Part shown: in pieces, positions 35,711-44,288 of the stretch
Numbering within the stretch: the stretch's first letter is position 1
Layout of the letters: every line of letters begins with the position of its first letter
DNA from: JAVZLH01 sp038883475
GTDB taxonomy: Archaea; Thermoproteota; Bathyarchaeia; Bathyarchaeales; Bathycorpusculaceae
Direction: 5' to 3'
DNA: 64,000 nt
NCBI GenBank assembly: GCA_038883475.1
Contig: JAVZMA010000002.1
Location: 53,663-117,662 of the forward strand
Made by a program: the position numbers and the translations under genes
The notes under the pieces: model-generated
What the model was told of the DNA's origin: nothing
Database searches by the model: none
What the model saw: only the letters and a program-made list of their open reading frames with translations

Positions 35711-36469
35711 ATGAGCACACATGCGGAGGACTTAAAACTTCGGTTAATGACGATTGAACTGCTTAGAACTGCGAAGTATAAGAGGAATATTACATATCGC
35801 GAGTTGGCTTCCAAAACTGGTTTGCCAGTTACGGTTTTAAGCAGATATGCCAAAGGGCATGTTTTGCCAAATACTTCTAGGGCGAAGCAACTTTGGAAGG
35901 TTTTGTCGAAAATTGTTGGGTTGGAAGCGGAGCTTCGCAGTAGAATAAGGTTTGATGAGGACGGGTATTTTGATAACACTGAGATTATCGGTGATTTTAA
36001 CGTTCTTCAGCAAGCGGCTAATCATGCTTTGGCGAACTTTGCTGGAAAACGTGTAACCAAAGTTTTGTCAGCGGCTGTTGACGGAATTCCTTTGGCGACT
36101 ATGGTTGCTAACGCTCTTGGAGTGAACCTTGTAATTGCTAAGAAAAGTAAAGAGGTTGGCGTCAAGGCTTTCTTAGAAGAGACTTATGTTTTGGGGAAGG
36201 ATTCAGGAGTGACTGTGACGCTTTATGTGCCGAAGGACGCCATCAAAAAGAGGGACAGCGTGCTGATAGTTGACGACATGATTAAAACTGGGGAGACGCA
36301 AGCGGCCATGGTTAATTTGGTTAAAAAGGCAAAGGCTGAAATTTCTGGGATCTTCTCGCTTATAGCTGTTGGAGACGAGTGGAAGAAGAAATTGAAAATT
36401 GCTGGAGAATGCCCAATCGAGGTTATCACCTACATTAAGGCGCCCCACGAATCAAGCACTCAGCCTTAA
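35711..36469 (+). CDS. GfcR-like regulator: HTH fused to a phosphoribosyltransferase domain
   Basis: A 252-residue protein. Residues about 15-60 form a helix-turn-helix (ITYRELASKTGLPVTVLSRYAKGHVLPN). The rest is a type I phosphoribosyltransferase fold with SAAVDGIPLATMVANALG and the PRPP motif VLIVDDMIKTGET. Archaeal proteins of this layout act as transcription factors (GfcR of haloarchaea controls sugar catabolism) rather than orotate PRTases. The target here is unknown; the sugar cluster at 49-56 kb is a conceivable one. It overlaps the convergent glycosylase-like gene by 35 bases. Confidence 0.85.
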   Translation: MSTHAEDLKLRLMTIELLRTAKYKRNITYRELASKTGLPVTVLSRYAKGHVLPNTSRAKQLWKVLSKIVGLEAELRSRIRFDEDGYFDNTEIIGDFNVLQQAANHALANFAGKRVTKVLSAAVDGIPLATMVANALGVNLVIAKKSKEVGVKAFLEETYVLGKDSGVTVTLYVPKDAIKKRDSVLIVDDMIKTGETQAAMVNLVKKAKAEISGIFSLIAVGDEWKKKLKIAGECPIEVITYIKAPHESSTQP

Positions 36470-37139
36470 CAGGGCAAACAGTGCATCTTCTTTTTCTGCA
36501 GAAATCTTTTCCAAGTCTAAGAAGCGCTGTTTCAAAATTCGCAAAAGACTTTCCTTCAAATTTGTTTTTTAACCAGAAGCGCTTTAATTGCGCCAAAGCG
36601 TCTTCGCCAATATCCTTTACTATTCCAAGGTTTTTGGCGCCGAGAACCACAATGTTTGTTGGAGCAGGGTCTGCCTTATCCCAGATGTCGCGCATTTCTC
36701 TTAGAAAAATGCTTATTGTTGCATTGCCTATGCCTTTTCCTAAATCTTTAAGCCTCTTTTCTAAATCGCGCGGGTCTAAAGCTTCTTTATGGATGCGGCA
36801 GAGGCTTCCATTATACTTTGCCATTAAATTTTGCATGACTTCTAAGAGTTTATCAGCAGTTTTAAAATCATAACGCGTGTAACTGCCTTCATCTAAAATT
36901 TTGACAAGCCCGTCCCATCCAGTTTCGATTATCTGTTTTGGGCTTAAGACGTTATACCTTTTGAAGCAGTTGTAGGTTTTAATGACTGACGTTTCTGTTA
37001 TTGGCGCTCCAAAAAGCACTGACGCCAAAAACCATTTGAAAACCTCTTCATCTTTTCCTTCTGAGAGGTCTATACCTAAAACTTCTGGATATCGGCGTCC
37101 AAATTTTTCAATAAGGTTTATTAGAGTTTCCCGTTTCAT
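36435..37139 (-). CDS. HhH-GPD base-excision glycosylase-like protein with a 4Fe-4S motif
   Basis: A 234-residue endonuclease III-superfamily protein. The helix-hairpin-helix is LGKGIGNATISIFLREM, followed by an Asp-containing DPAPTNIVV, and the C-terminus has CRKRRCTVCPVKAEC, a four-Cys cluster motif (C-X4-C-X2-C-X5-C). The Lys of bifunctional EndoIII enzymes (GxxKTA) is Asn here, which points to a monofunctional glycosylase or a non-catalytic role. ATG at 37139 follows AAGGTGA. Base specificity unknown. Confidence 0.82.
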   Translation of the reverse strand: MKRETLINLIEKFGRRYPEVLGIDLSEGKDEEVFKWFLASVLFGAPITETSVIKTYNCFKRYNVLSPKQIIETGWDGLVKILDEGSYTRYDFKTADKLLEVMQNLMAKYNGSLCRIHKEALDPRDLEKRLKDLGKGIGNATISIFLREMRDIWDKADPAPTNIVVLGAKNLGIVKDIGEDALAQLKRFWLKNKFEGKSFANFETALLRLGKDFCRKRRCTVCPVKAECLIRGAP

Positions 37140-37207
37140 GTTCTTCACCTTGCCCTAACAAAATTTTATACTGCTCAACTGCATAAACGGTTTACTGGTT
37201 GGGCATA

Positions 37208-38236
37208 ATGCAAACACGGACAATAGAGTGGCGAAACGGAAAAGTCGTAACAATAGACCAGACAAGGCTTCCACATGAAACCGTTTTCTTGGAATTGAAA
37301 ACTTGCGAAGAGGTGGCTGAAGCCATAAAAACCATGAAAATAAGGGGCGCGCCTCTGCTAGGAGCCGCTGCAGCCTTTGCATTGGCTTTAACCGCTTACA
37401 ATTCAAAAGCAAAAACAAGGGAGAAACTAATTAAGGAAATGGAAAAAGCAGCAGAAACTCTTAAAAGGACGCGCCCAACGGCTTTTAACCTCTTTTGGGC
37501 TATAGACAGAATTCTTGAAAAAGCAAAAACTTTCGATGGAAACGCTGAGAACTTGGCGGATTTTGTTGTCCGAGAAGCACAAAGAATAGCTGATGAAGAC
37601 ATTGAAGCAAATCGTTCTATTGGTAAGTATGGTGCCGGCCTCATAACGGACGGTGATGTCGTCTTAACGCATTGTAATGCTGGAGCCTTGGCAACTGTGG
37701 GTTATGGCACAGCCTTAGGCATAATAAGAGCCGCATGGGAAGATGGAAAACGCATAAGGGTTATAGCCACCGAAACCCGCCCAAAACTGCAGGGAGCCAG
37801 ACTCACAGCATACGAGCTTAAGAGGGACGGAATACCAGTAACTTTGATAACCGACAACATGGTTGGCTACGTGATGCGCAGGAAGCTGGTTAACAAGGTT
37901 GTGGTTGGCGCTGACAGGATAGTTAAGGATGCTGTCATCAACAAGATTGGAACATTCACCATTGCAGTTTTAGCCAAAGAACACAACATACCCTTTTATG
38001 TTGCCGCTCCAAAATCCACCTTTGACTTAACGCGCACATCTGCAGATGTTGTCATTGAAGAAAGAAGTCCTGAAGAGGTTCTATATATCGGTTCACAGCG
38101 GATTGCCGTTGAAGGCATAGATGTTCTCAACCCTGCCTTTGATATAACTCCTCTGGAATATGTGACAGCTATTATCTGTGAAAGCGGAATCTTATATAAG
38201 GAGGACTTTGACAAGGTTAGAGCCGACTGCAAGTGA
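37208..38236 (+). CDS. mtnA: S-methyl-5-thioribose-1-phosphate isomerase
   Basis: A 342-residue eIF2B-like isomerase turning 5-methylthioribose-1-P into 5-methylthioribulose-1-P. Motifs are KIRGAPLLGAAAAFALAL, RTRPTAFNLFWAIDR, LTHCNAGALATVGYGTALGIIRAA (catalytic Cys), TETRPKLQGARLTAYEL, VVVGADRIVKDAVINKIGTFTIAVLAKEHNIPFYVAAP (catalytic Asp) and NPAFDITPLEYVTAIICESGIL. The related ribose-1,5-bisphosphate isomerase is a possible alternative, but the motif set favours MtnA. ATG 37208 has GGTTGGG upstream. No MTA phosphorylase is in the window. Confidence 0.9.
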   Translation: MQTRTIEWRNGKVVTIDQTRLPHETVFLELKTCEEVAEAIKTMKIRGAPLLGAAAAFALALTAYNSKAKTREKLIKEMEKAAETLKRTRPTAFNLFWAIDRILEKAKTFDGNAENLADFVVREAQRIADEDIEANRSIGKYGAGLITDGDVVLTHCNAGALATVGYGTALGIIRAAWEDGKRIRVIATETRPKLQGARLTAYELKRDGIPVTLITDNMVGYVMRRKLVNKVVVGADRIVKDAVINKIGTFTIAVLAKEHNIPFYVAAPKSTFDLTRTSADVVIEERSPEEVLYIGSQRIAVEGIDVLNPAFDITPLEYVTAIICESGILYKEDFDKVRADCK

Positions 38237-38263
38237 TGAAACTTACACCTCTGGTGGCGTTGC

Positions 38264-38821
38264 ATGAATAAAAATAAGGCAGAAAAGCAAATCCGGCAAG
38301 AAGTTAAGATTAAAGGCGTTATTGTGGAAAAGGGTGTTAGAATTTCCGAGAAGGATGCTATAAAAGAACTTTCTTCCAGAGGCTATGGTGCAGAGGAAAA
38401 CAGTAAGCTTTTACTCACATTCTACGAGGCGCTTTACCTAATGGATAAAGGAATGTTAGAGGTTGAAGATGAAAAAGAAGGGAACGTGGATTTCAGAAAT
38501 CTTCTGCAACACTATGAGAGTATAGATGAAAATGCCTGGGCTAAATATTTAATCTACCGTGACCTAAGAAACCGCGGATACGTCGTCAGGGAAGGCTTTG
38601 GTTTAGGCGTGGATTTTAGGGTTTATGAAAGAGGCGAGTACGGCAAAGACGCTGCTAAATACTTAATTTTAAGCGTTCAAGAAGGAAAACCAATTGCGTT
38701 AGAGGACTTAACAAACGCCCTCAAGAACTGCCAAAGCCTAAAGAAGGAGCTTGTTTTGGCTGTTATGAACCGCAGAGGGGAAACTGTTTACTATTCGGTT
38801 TCGCAGTTAACGTTAAAGTAA
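38264..38821 (+). CDS. endA: tRNA-intron endonuclease EndA-like subunit lacking the catalytic His
   Basis: A 185-residue protein with the EndA N-terminal domain and C-terminal nuclease fold: KYLIYRDLRNRGYVVREGFGLGVDFRVYERG, and KKELVLAVMNRRGETVYYSV. Of the catalytic triad Tyr (VYERG) and Lys (SLKKEL) are present, but the usual H of the HSKYL/HAKYL motif is Ala (DAAKYL). It may be a structural subunit of a heteromeric enzyme, or a variant nuclease. The ATG follows GGTGGCG. It shares a run with mtnA and hisS. Confidence 0.9.
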   Translation: MNKNKAEKQIRQEVKIKGVIVEKGVRISEKDAIKELSSRGYGAEENSKLLLTFYEALYLMDKGMLEVEDEKEGNVDFRNLLQHYESIDENAWAKYLIYRDLRNRGYVVREGFGLGVDFRVYERGEYGKDAAKYLILSVQEGKPIALEDLTNALKNCQSLKKELVLAVMNRRGETVYYSVSQLTLK

Positions 38822-38834
38822 TGTGGGGAAAAGG

Positions 38835-40130
38835 ATGAAAGCCTTTAAGCCGGTTCGTGGAATGCGCGATTTCCTAGCAGAAGAGGCAAGTCTAATGCGG
38901 TTTATTGAGGAAAAAGCGAGAAAAATAGCCAAGATTTACGGTTATAAAGAAGTTATAACGCCAGTCGTCGAATCATATGAGCTTTTAGCGGCGAAAATCG
39001 GCGAGGAAGTGCGGTCGCGAATGTTTGTGTTTAAAGACCTAGGTGGAAGAGATATCGCTTTACGACCCGAGTTTACAGCATCTGTTGCGAGGCTAATTGC
39101 AACAACTCTGAGAACAGAACCTAGACCGCTTAGAACTTTTTCGTTTGGAAGCGTCTACCGCTACGATGAGCCGCAGAAAGGTCGATATAGAGAGTTTTGG
39201 CAATCAAACTATGAATTAATGGGTTCAAACATGCCCGAAGCTGATGTTGAAATTTTAATGTTAACCAACAGCCTAATGGAGTCTGTTGGACTGAGAGATT
39301 ATGTCTTCAAAATAGGGCATATTGGAGTTTTGAGGGGAATATTTAACCAAGAAGGCTTAGAAGAGAAAACTCAAAACGCCGTCATGCAACTGTTGGACAA
39401 GAAACAGTATGAGGAAGCACTTAAAATTGTGGAAGATGCTGGCGTATCGAAAAGCTGTTTAAACAAAATGCATGAACTTGTGAAGCTAAAAGGCAGAGAA
39501 GTGGTTGCCATAGCAGAAAAATTGAGAAAACTTGTAGATGGATATGAAGAAGCCGTTAAAGCCGTAGAAAACTTCTATGAAATTTTAAAGCTCATCCGAG
39601 AAAGCGAATGTAAAATGGATATCATTGTTGACGCTGGGTTTGCACGGGGACTTGAATACTATACGGGAATCATTTTTGAGGTGTACGTACCAGAATTTGA
39701 CATAGCCCTAGGCGGAGGCGGAAGATACGACCACCTCGTCGAATTGTTTGGGGGAGAACCAACGCCTGCTGTGGGTGTCGCCCATGGAATAGATAGGATA
39801 ATGTTAGCCATGCAAATGCAAAAGGTCGCCGTCGAAAGGACAGAGAGAGCTGTCATGGTAATACCAGTGGAAAGCAGCTTGAAAGGCGAAGCCTTGAAGA
39901 TTGCGCAGATGCTCAGAACCGCTGATATACCAGTGGAAGTTGAGGTTATGGGGCGTAAGGTGGCCAAGGCTTTGGAAGACGCTGACAGAAGAAAAATGGA
40001 GTATGCAATAATAGTTGGGGGAAAAGAGCTAAAGGAAGGAGCGGTTGTTCTTCGGAACTTGAAAAAACGGAAGCAAAAAACTGTGAAGCTTGAAGAAATA
40101 GTAAATGAGTTAAAAGGACATGATGACTAG
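38835..40130 (+). CDS. hisS: Histidyl-tRNA synthetase
   Basis: A 431-residue class II synthetase charging tRNA-His. Motif 1 is KPVRGMRDFLAEEASLM with IYGYKEVITPVVES. Motif 2 is ALRPEFTASVARLIA, then SFGSVYRYDEPQKGRYREFWQ. The His-specific stretches are ARGLEYYTGIIFEVY and LGGGGRYDHLVELFGG, and motif 3 is AVGVAHGIDRIMLAM. The C-terminal anticodon-binding domain is complete. Start ATG 38835 is preferred; GTG 38823 is possible. It lies 13 bases after endA, same direction, and overlaps the convergent Nip7 gene by four bases. Confidence 0.97.
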   Translation: MKAFKPVRGMRDFLAEEASLMRFIEEKARKIAKIYGYKEVITPVVESYELLAAKIGEEVRSRMFVFKDLGGRDIALRPEFTASVARLIATTLRTEPRPLRTFSFGSVYRYDEPQKGRYREFWQSNYELMGSNMPEADVEILMLTNSLMESVGLRDYVFKIGHIGVLRGIFNQEGLEEKTQNAVMQLLDKKQYEEALKIVEDAGVSKSCLNKMHELVKLKGREVVAIAEKLRKLVDGYEEAVKAVENFYEILKLIRESECKMDIIVDAGFARGLEYYTGIIFEVYVPEFDIALGGGGRYDHLVELFGGEPTPAVGVAHGIDRIMLAMQMQKVAVERTERAVMVIPVESSLKGEALKIAQMLRTADIPVEVEVMGRKVAKALEDADRRKMEYAIIVGGKELKEGAVVLRNLKKRKQKTVKLEEIVNELKGHDD

Positions 40131-40600
40131 GACTCTCGCTTTTCTCTTCTCAGAAAGTCCCCTATGTCAAAAATGTTTTTAACATAAACTCCATTTCCCT
40201 CCTCGTCGAGATTCCGTGTGATTTCCCCAAATCCTAGACACTCTCCACGCATATTCAGAACTAGGGTGAAGTCTCCCTTTCTCTTGGAACCATCCACCCT
40301 AATTATTCCTTGCCTAAAAATGTCTCTCCCACATATGAAAAGCCACGCGGTTTTTCCATCAACTATTATTTTGTTTGCCGCCCTTTCCGCAATCATCTTC
40401 AACAAACTTATGCTTGGAGAGAAGCCCCCATTTCTAATTTCTCCAAGATAAATTCCAGCATAGAAGAAGTCCCCTCTAACAAAATTTTTCAATTTCTCAT
40501 TTAAGAGGAAGCATCTGTTACCTTTTTTCAGAATCAAATTTTCGTCAAGACTCAGTTCCGCATCAAACCGCTTCACAAAATCCATTATGGACTTTATCAT
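40127..40600 (-). CDS. Nip7-like PUA-domain ribosome biogenesis protein
   Basis: A 157-residue protein with the pre-PUA plus PUA arrangement: FFYAGIYLGEIRNGGFSPSISLLKMIAE, then NKIIVDGKTAWLFICGRDIFRQGIIRVDGSKRKGDFTLVLNMRGECLGFGEI. Archaeal Nip7 binds RNA and takes part in large-subunit maturation. The preceding gene in the operon encodes an NSUN m5C methyltransferase, so this protein may present RNA to it. ATG 40600 has GTGAT upstream; a GTG at 40609 overlapping the previous stop is the alternative. Confidence 0.85.
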   Translation of the reverse strand: MIKSIMDFVKRFDAELSLDENLILKKGNRCFLLNEKLKNFVRGDFFYAGIYLGEIRNGGFSPSISLLKMIAERAANKIIVDGKTAWLFICGRDIFRQGIIRVDGSKRKGDFTLVLNMRGECLGFGEITRNLDEEGNGVYVKNIFDIGDFLRREKRES

Positions 40601-40605
40601 CCTAA

Positions 40606-41529
40606 TCACGCTCCCTTTTTAAGCTTACAAACAAAAAATCCTTGAGTTTGACCCGGCCATATTCTCCTGCAGTTTTCCACTGAACTGTCAAGTTGTTTTC
40701 CGAAAATTTTTGTGGGAGCTTTTTCTCCGTAACAGCAAATTTTTTCGGTTTTGAGGTTCAAGTTCCTTACTGCCCACTCTATGTTGAATTCGTTTTCTTC
40801 TGGTTCTAGGGAGCACGTTGCATATACTATTTCTCCATCATCCTTTAGGACTTTAACTGCTTCTGCCAATATTTCTCTTTGAAGCGCCGCATTCCTTTCA
40901 ACATCCCTAATTGTTCTTCTATTGAACCACCCTTCATCTGTCGCGAAGTTGCCTGAGCACGGGACATCGAGAAGAACTTTGTCAAACTTGATTTTAAGCT
41001 GCGAAACTTTTCGAGCATCCAAACAATAAACCACAGTGTTTTTGACACCGCATCGCTCAAGCTGATTTGACAAGGCTGTTAACCTTTCCCTTTTAACGTC
41101 TAAGGCAACTATTACTCCAGTGTTCCCCATCAAATCAGCCAGTTGGACAGTTTTTCCCCCGGGTGCCGCACATGCATCCAGCACAATTTTACCTTTCAAA
41201 TCGGAGAACAGCGTTGCCGGAATTTGGGCAGCTGCCTCCTGAATTGAGTACAAGCCCAAAAGATATTCGGTTGTCGACCCTAAGGAAAATTTTGATTTAC
41301 AAACCCAATAGGCATGTTCCAAGAAGGGAATTTTTTCAAGCACAACCCCTAAAGACCTCAGCCTGTCTACGACGTCTCCTTCATTAGCATTCATGGAATT
41401 TATCCTTATGGCTTGTCTTGGCTTAACATCCCTAAATTCCCAACCCAACTCAGCATAACGCCTTAAGAAAAATTTCTTACTTAACATCAGTTTCAAATCC
41501 GCTTTTTCCTCATAAAAACTTGGCGCCAT
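40606..41529 (-). CDS. RNA cytosine-5 methyltransferase (NOL1/NOP2/Sun family)
   Basis: A 307-residue SAM-dependent enzyme making m5C in rRNA or tRNA. SAM site ACAAPGGKTVQLADLMG and VALDVKRERL; catalytic motifs DVPCSGNFATDEGW (PCS) and YATCSLEPEENE (TCS with the nucleophilic Cys). The N-terminal region ends in QAIRINSMN, typical of the family. It forms an operon with the Nip7-like gene, which begins at its end. Target RNA unassigned. Confidence 0.94.
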   Translation of the reverse strand: MAPSFYEEKADLKLMLSKKFFLRRYAELGWEFRDVKPRQAIRINSMNANEGDVVDRLRSLGVVLEKIPFLEHAYWVCKSKFSLGSTTEYLLGLYSIQEAAAQIPATLFSDLKGKIVLDACAAPGGKTVQLADLMGNTGVIVALDVKRERLTALSNQLERCGVKNTVVYCLDARKVSQLKIKFDKVLLDVPCSGNFATDEGWFNRRTIRDVERNAALQREILAEAVKVLKDDGEIVYATCSLEPEENEFNIEWAVRNLNLKTEKICCYGEKAPTKIFGKQLDSSVENCRRIWPGQTQGFFVCKLKKGA

Positions 41530-41696
41530 TACGAAGTTGACCGCGACAACAAAAAGTTAATAGGTTGCCATTTTTACATCCATGTAGCCTACATTTCAAG
41601 AGCGAAGCTGAAAATGTTTAAACAATGTAAAAGTGGTGCTCTCGAGAAGACCATAATCAGCAATGGGCGTTTTGTTAGCTGGGGGTCTGCTTAGCT

Positions 41697-43916
41697 ATGG
41701 GACGTTATAGACAAATTGAAGAAATAGTCAAGTTAATGAATAATCCGGAAGTTATAAGAAACACAAGCATCATAGCCCACGTAGACCATGGAAAAACAAC
41801 CCTCTCCGACAGCCTCCTAGCTGCCGCTGGAATAATCAGCGAACAGGTTGCAGGACAGAAACTCTTCCTCGATTCTTGGGAGCTTGAGCAGAAGAGGCAG
41901 ATGACGGTTTTTGCCTCAAACATAAGCTTAGCCCACGTATACAAGGGGAAAGAATACCTCATAAACCTCATAGACACGCCAGGCCACATAGACTTCAGCG
42001 GAGCAGTTACAAGAAGTCTACGCGCCGTTGACGGCGCCTTAGTTGTTGTGGACGCTGTGGAAGGCCCCATGACCCAGACAGAAACTGTTTTAATGCAAGC
42101 ACTTCGGGAAAGGGTCAAGCCGATTCTTTACATAAACAAGGTTGACAGGCTCATAAAGGAGTTGAAGCTTACTCCAGAAGAGGTTCAGCGCAAATTCGCG
42201 AAAATCATAGTTAGAATAAACACTCTCATAGAGAAATACGCTCCACCAGAACATAAGAAGGATTGGCAGGTGAAGGTTGAGGATGGGCGTGTGGCTTTCG
42301 GCTCAGCCCTTCACAAGTGGGGATTAAACTTGCCCCACATGAAAGCGAAGGGCATAACCTTCAAAGACATCGTCGACGCTTACACGGGAGAACCGGAAGA
42401 AGTTACAAAGAAAGTTGATGCCTTAAGCAAAAAGGCTCCGTTACATGAACCAATACTGGATATGTTTTGCGAACATTTGCCGAATCCGCTGGAAGCGCAA
42501 CCGTATAGGCAGAGCCAAATTTGGCCTGGAGACCCGAACACGCCTGTTGGAAAGGCCATGGCTAAAGTTGATCCTAATGGGCCGCTTCTTATGTGTGTGA
42601 CGACGATAGAGGTTGACCCGCATAGTGGAGTTGTTGCTATTGGCAGAGTTTTCAGCGGCACTGTTGAAAAAGGGAAAACCGTTTACTTGGTAGGTAGCCG
42701 ACAGAAAGGCACTATTCAACAGGTTTACATGAGTATGGCTGCAGACAGAGTGATTGTGGACAAAGTTCCTGCTGGGAACATCGCTGCACTTTCTGGTTTA
42801 CCCTCAATTCATGTAGGCGAGACAATAGCCGAAGAAGGTGTGGAAACACAGCCTTTTGAAGGCTTAAAGTATGTGTCTGACCCTGTGGTTACGGTGGCAG
42901 TTGAGCCTGAAGACGTAAAGGATTTGCCGCTTTTCGACAAAGTTATGCATAAGCTGACTTTGGAAGACCCGAACTTGCATTTTAAAATAAACAAGGAAAG
43001 CGGAGAGTTTCTCTTAAGCGGCATGGGTGAACTGCACTTGGAAGTTACCGCCTATCGAATGCAGGAAGCAGGATTAAAAGTTAAGATCAGCAAGCCAATC
43101 GTGATTTACCGCGAAACCATCAGCCGCGACTATAAGGGTCCGCCCATAATGGGCAAAAGCCCAAACAAGCACAATAGACTTTGGGTTACATTGGAAAAAC
43201 TTTCAGATGAAGTTATAGAGGCAATAAAGGCTGGGAAGATTTCAGAAATGCAAACCCGCGACGAGAGACAGAAAATCCTCACGAAACAGTTTGGTTGGTC
43301 AACGGAAGACGCGCGTAATGTGATAGCAATTGAAGACACGAACATCCTTGTTAATAGGATAAAGGGGAGACAATATGTTGAAGAAGTGCTGGATCACGTA
43401 AAGTCTGGTTTCCGCGAAGCCGTTCACACATGTGTTTTGGCGAAAGAGCCAGCTTACGGGTTGAAAGTGAACCTTGAAGACATTTTGATTCATGAAGACC
43501 CTGTGCATAGGGGTCCAGCCCAAATTCTTCCCATGACTTGGCGTCCCATATGGTGCTGTTTTCTCTTGAGCGACCCTAAGCTTTTAGAGCCTATTCTAAA
43601 CTTTGATTGTAAAGTGCCGAACGAGTTTGTAAGCTCAGTCATATCTATAGTTCAGAAGCGCAGGGGCAAAATTTTGGACATGGTGAACGAGGAGGACATG
43701 GTTATAGTCAAGGCTGAAATGCCCGTTGCCGAATCCTTTGGACTTGCTGATGAACTACGATCTTCAACACAGGGCAGAGCTTTTTGGGCAACGCAGTTCA
43801 GTCGGTGGGCGCCTGTTCCAGAGTCCATGCAGATGGATATCATAAGGCAAATTCGCGAACGTAGAGGCTTGAGTCCGACGCCGCCAAGGGCAGAAGAATT
43901 CTATGAAGAGGCGTAA
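41697..43916 (+). CDS. fusA: Translation elongation factor EF-2
   Basis: A 739-residue GTPase that drives ribosomal translocation. G motifs: AHVDHGKTTLSDSLLA (G1), LIDTPGHIDFSGAV (G3), INKVDRLIKEL (G4). Domain IV ends with LIHEDPVHRGPAQILPM, containing the His that is modified to diphthamide in archaea and eukaryotes. There is no intein. A TATA-like ATGTTTAAAC near 41613 implies a leader of about 50-60 bases. Downstream lies the split LysO pair. Confidence 0.97.
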   Translation: MGRYRQIEEIVKLMNNPEVIRNTSIIAHVDHGKTTLSDSLLAAAGIISEQVAGQKLFLDSWELEQKRQMTVFASNISLAHVYKGKEYLINLIDTPGHIDFSGAVTRSLRAVDGALVVVDAVEGPMTQTETVLMQALRERVKPILYINKVDRLIKELKLTPEEVQRKFAKIIVRINTLIEKYAPPEHKKDWQVKVEDGRVAFGSALHKWGLNLPHMKAKGITFKDIVDAYTGEPEEVTKKVDALSKKAPLHEPILDMFCEHLPNPLEAQPYRQSQIWPGDPNTPVGKAMAKVDPNGPLLMCVTTIEVDPHSGVVAIGRVFSGTVEKGKTVYLVGSRQKGTIQQVYMSMAADRVIVDKVPAGNIAALSGLPSIHVGETIAEEGVETQPFEGLKYVSDPVVTVAVEPEDVKDLPLFDKVMHKLTLEDPNLHFKINKESGEFLLSGMGELHLEVTAYRMQEAGLKVKISKPIVIYRETISRDYKGPPIMGKSPNKHNRLWVTLEKLSDEVIEAIKAGKISEMQTRDERQKILTKQFGWSTEDARNVIAIEDTNILVNRIKGRQYVEEVLDHVKSGFREAVHTCVLAKEPAYGLKVNLEDILIHEDPVHRGPAQILPMTWRPIWCCFLLSDPKLLEPILNFDCKVPNEFVSSVISIVQKRRGKILDMVNEEDMVIVKAEMPVAESFGLADELRSSTQGRAFWATQFSRWAPVPESMQMDIIRQIRERRGLSPTPPRAEEFYEEA

Positions 43917-44006
43917 CCGAGACTAACCCTTATTTATTTAAAACTGTTAATCGGAAAAGGTTAAAGCTATGGTGGCATTTGTTTTTAGGCAAAGTTGGTG
44001 CTGGTT

Positions 44007-44288
44007 ATGTTTAATCCTATGAGCATGTTGGATTTGGTGGTTGTGCTTGTTGTTGGAATAGCGTTGGGTTTCATATTTCGCAACAGAAAACGCGTCAACC
44101 TCGAAAAAGTCACTTTATTGACTATTTTAGCGTTAATTTTCTCCTTAGGATTTAGTATAGGCTCAGACAATGAGCTTTTGGCTTCTATGCCACAAGTAGG
44201 CATGAACGCCCTCATCATCTCATTATTAACCATTATTTTTAGTGTTGCTTTTTTGGAAATAGCCAGAAAGGCTGCGAGGATAAAATGA
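44007..44288 (+). CDS. LysO-type exporter, N-terminal subunit
   Basis: A 93-residue membrane protein with three hydrophobic segments (DLVVVLVVGIALGFIFRNRKRVNLEKVTLLTILALIFSLGFSIGSDNELL). It corresponds to the first third of the DUF340/LysO lysine exporter. ATG 44007 has GGTG upstream; a TTG four codons earlier is less likely. The stop overlaps the ATG of the next gene by four bases (ATGA), so both halves are translationally coupled. Confidence 0.82.
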   Translation: MFNPMSMLDLVVVLVVGIALGFIFRNRKRVNLEKVTLLTILALIFSLGFSIGSDNELLASMPQVGMNALIISLLTIIFSVAFLEIARKAARIK

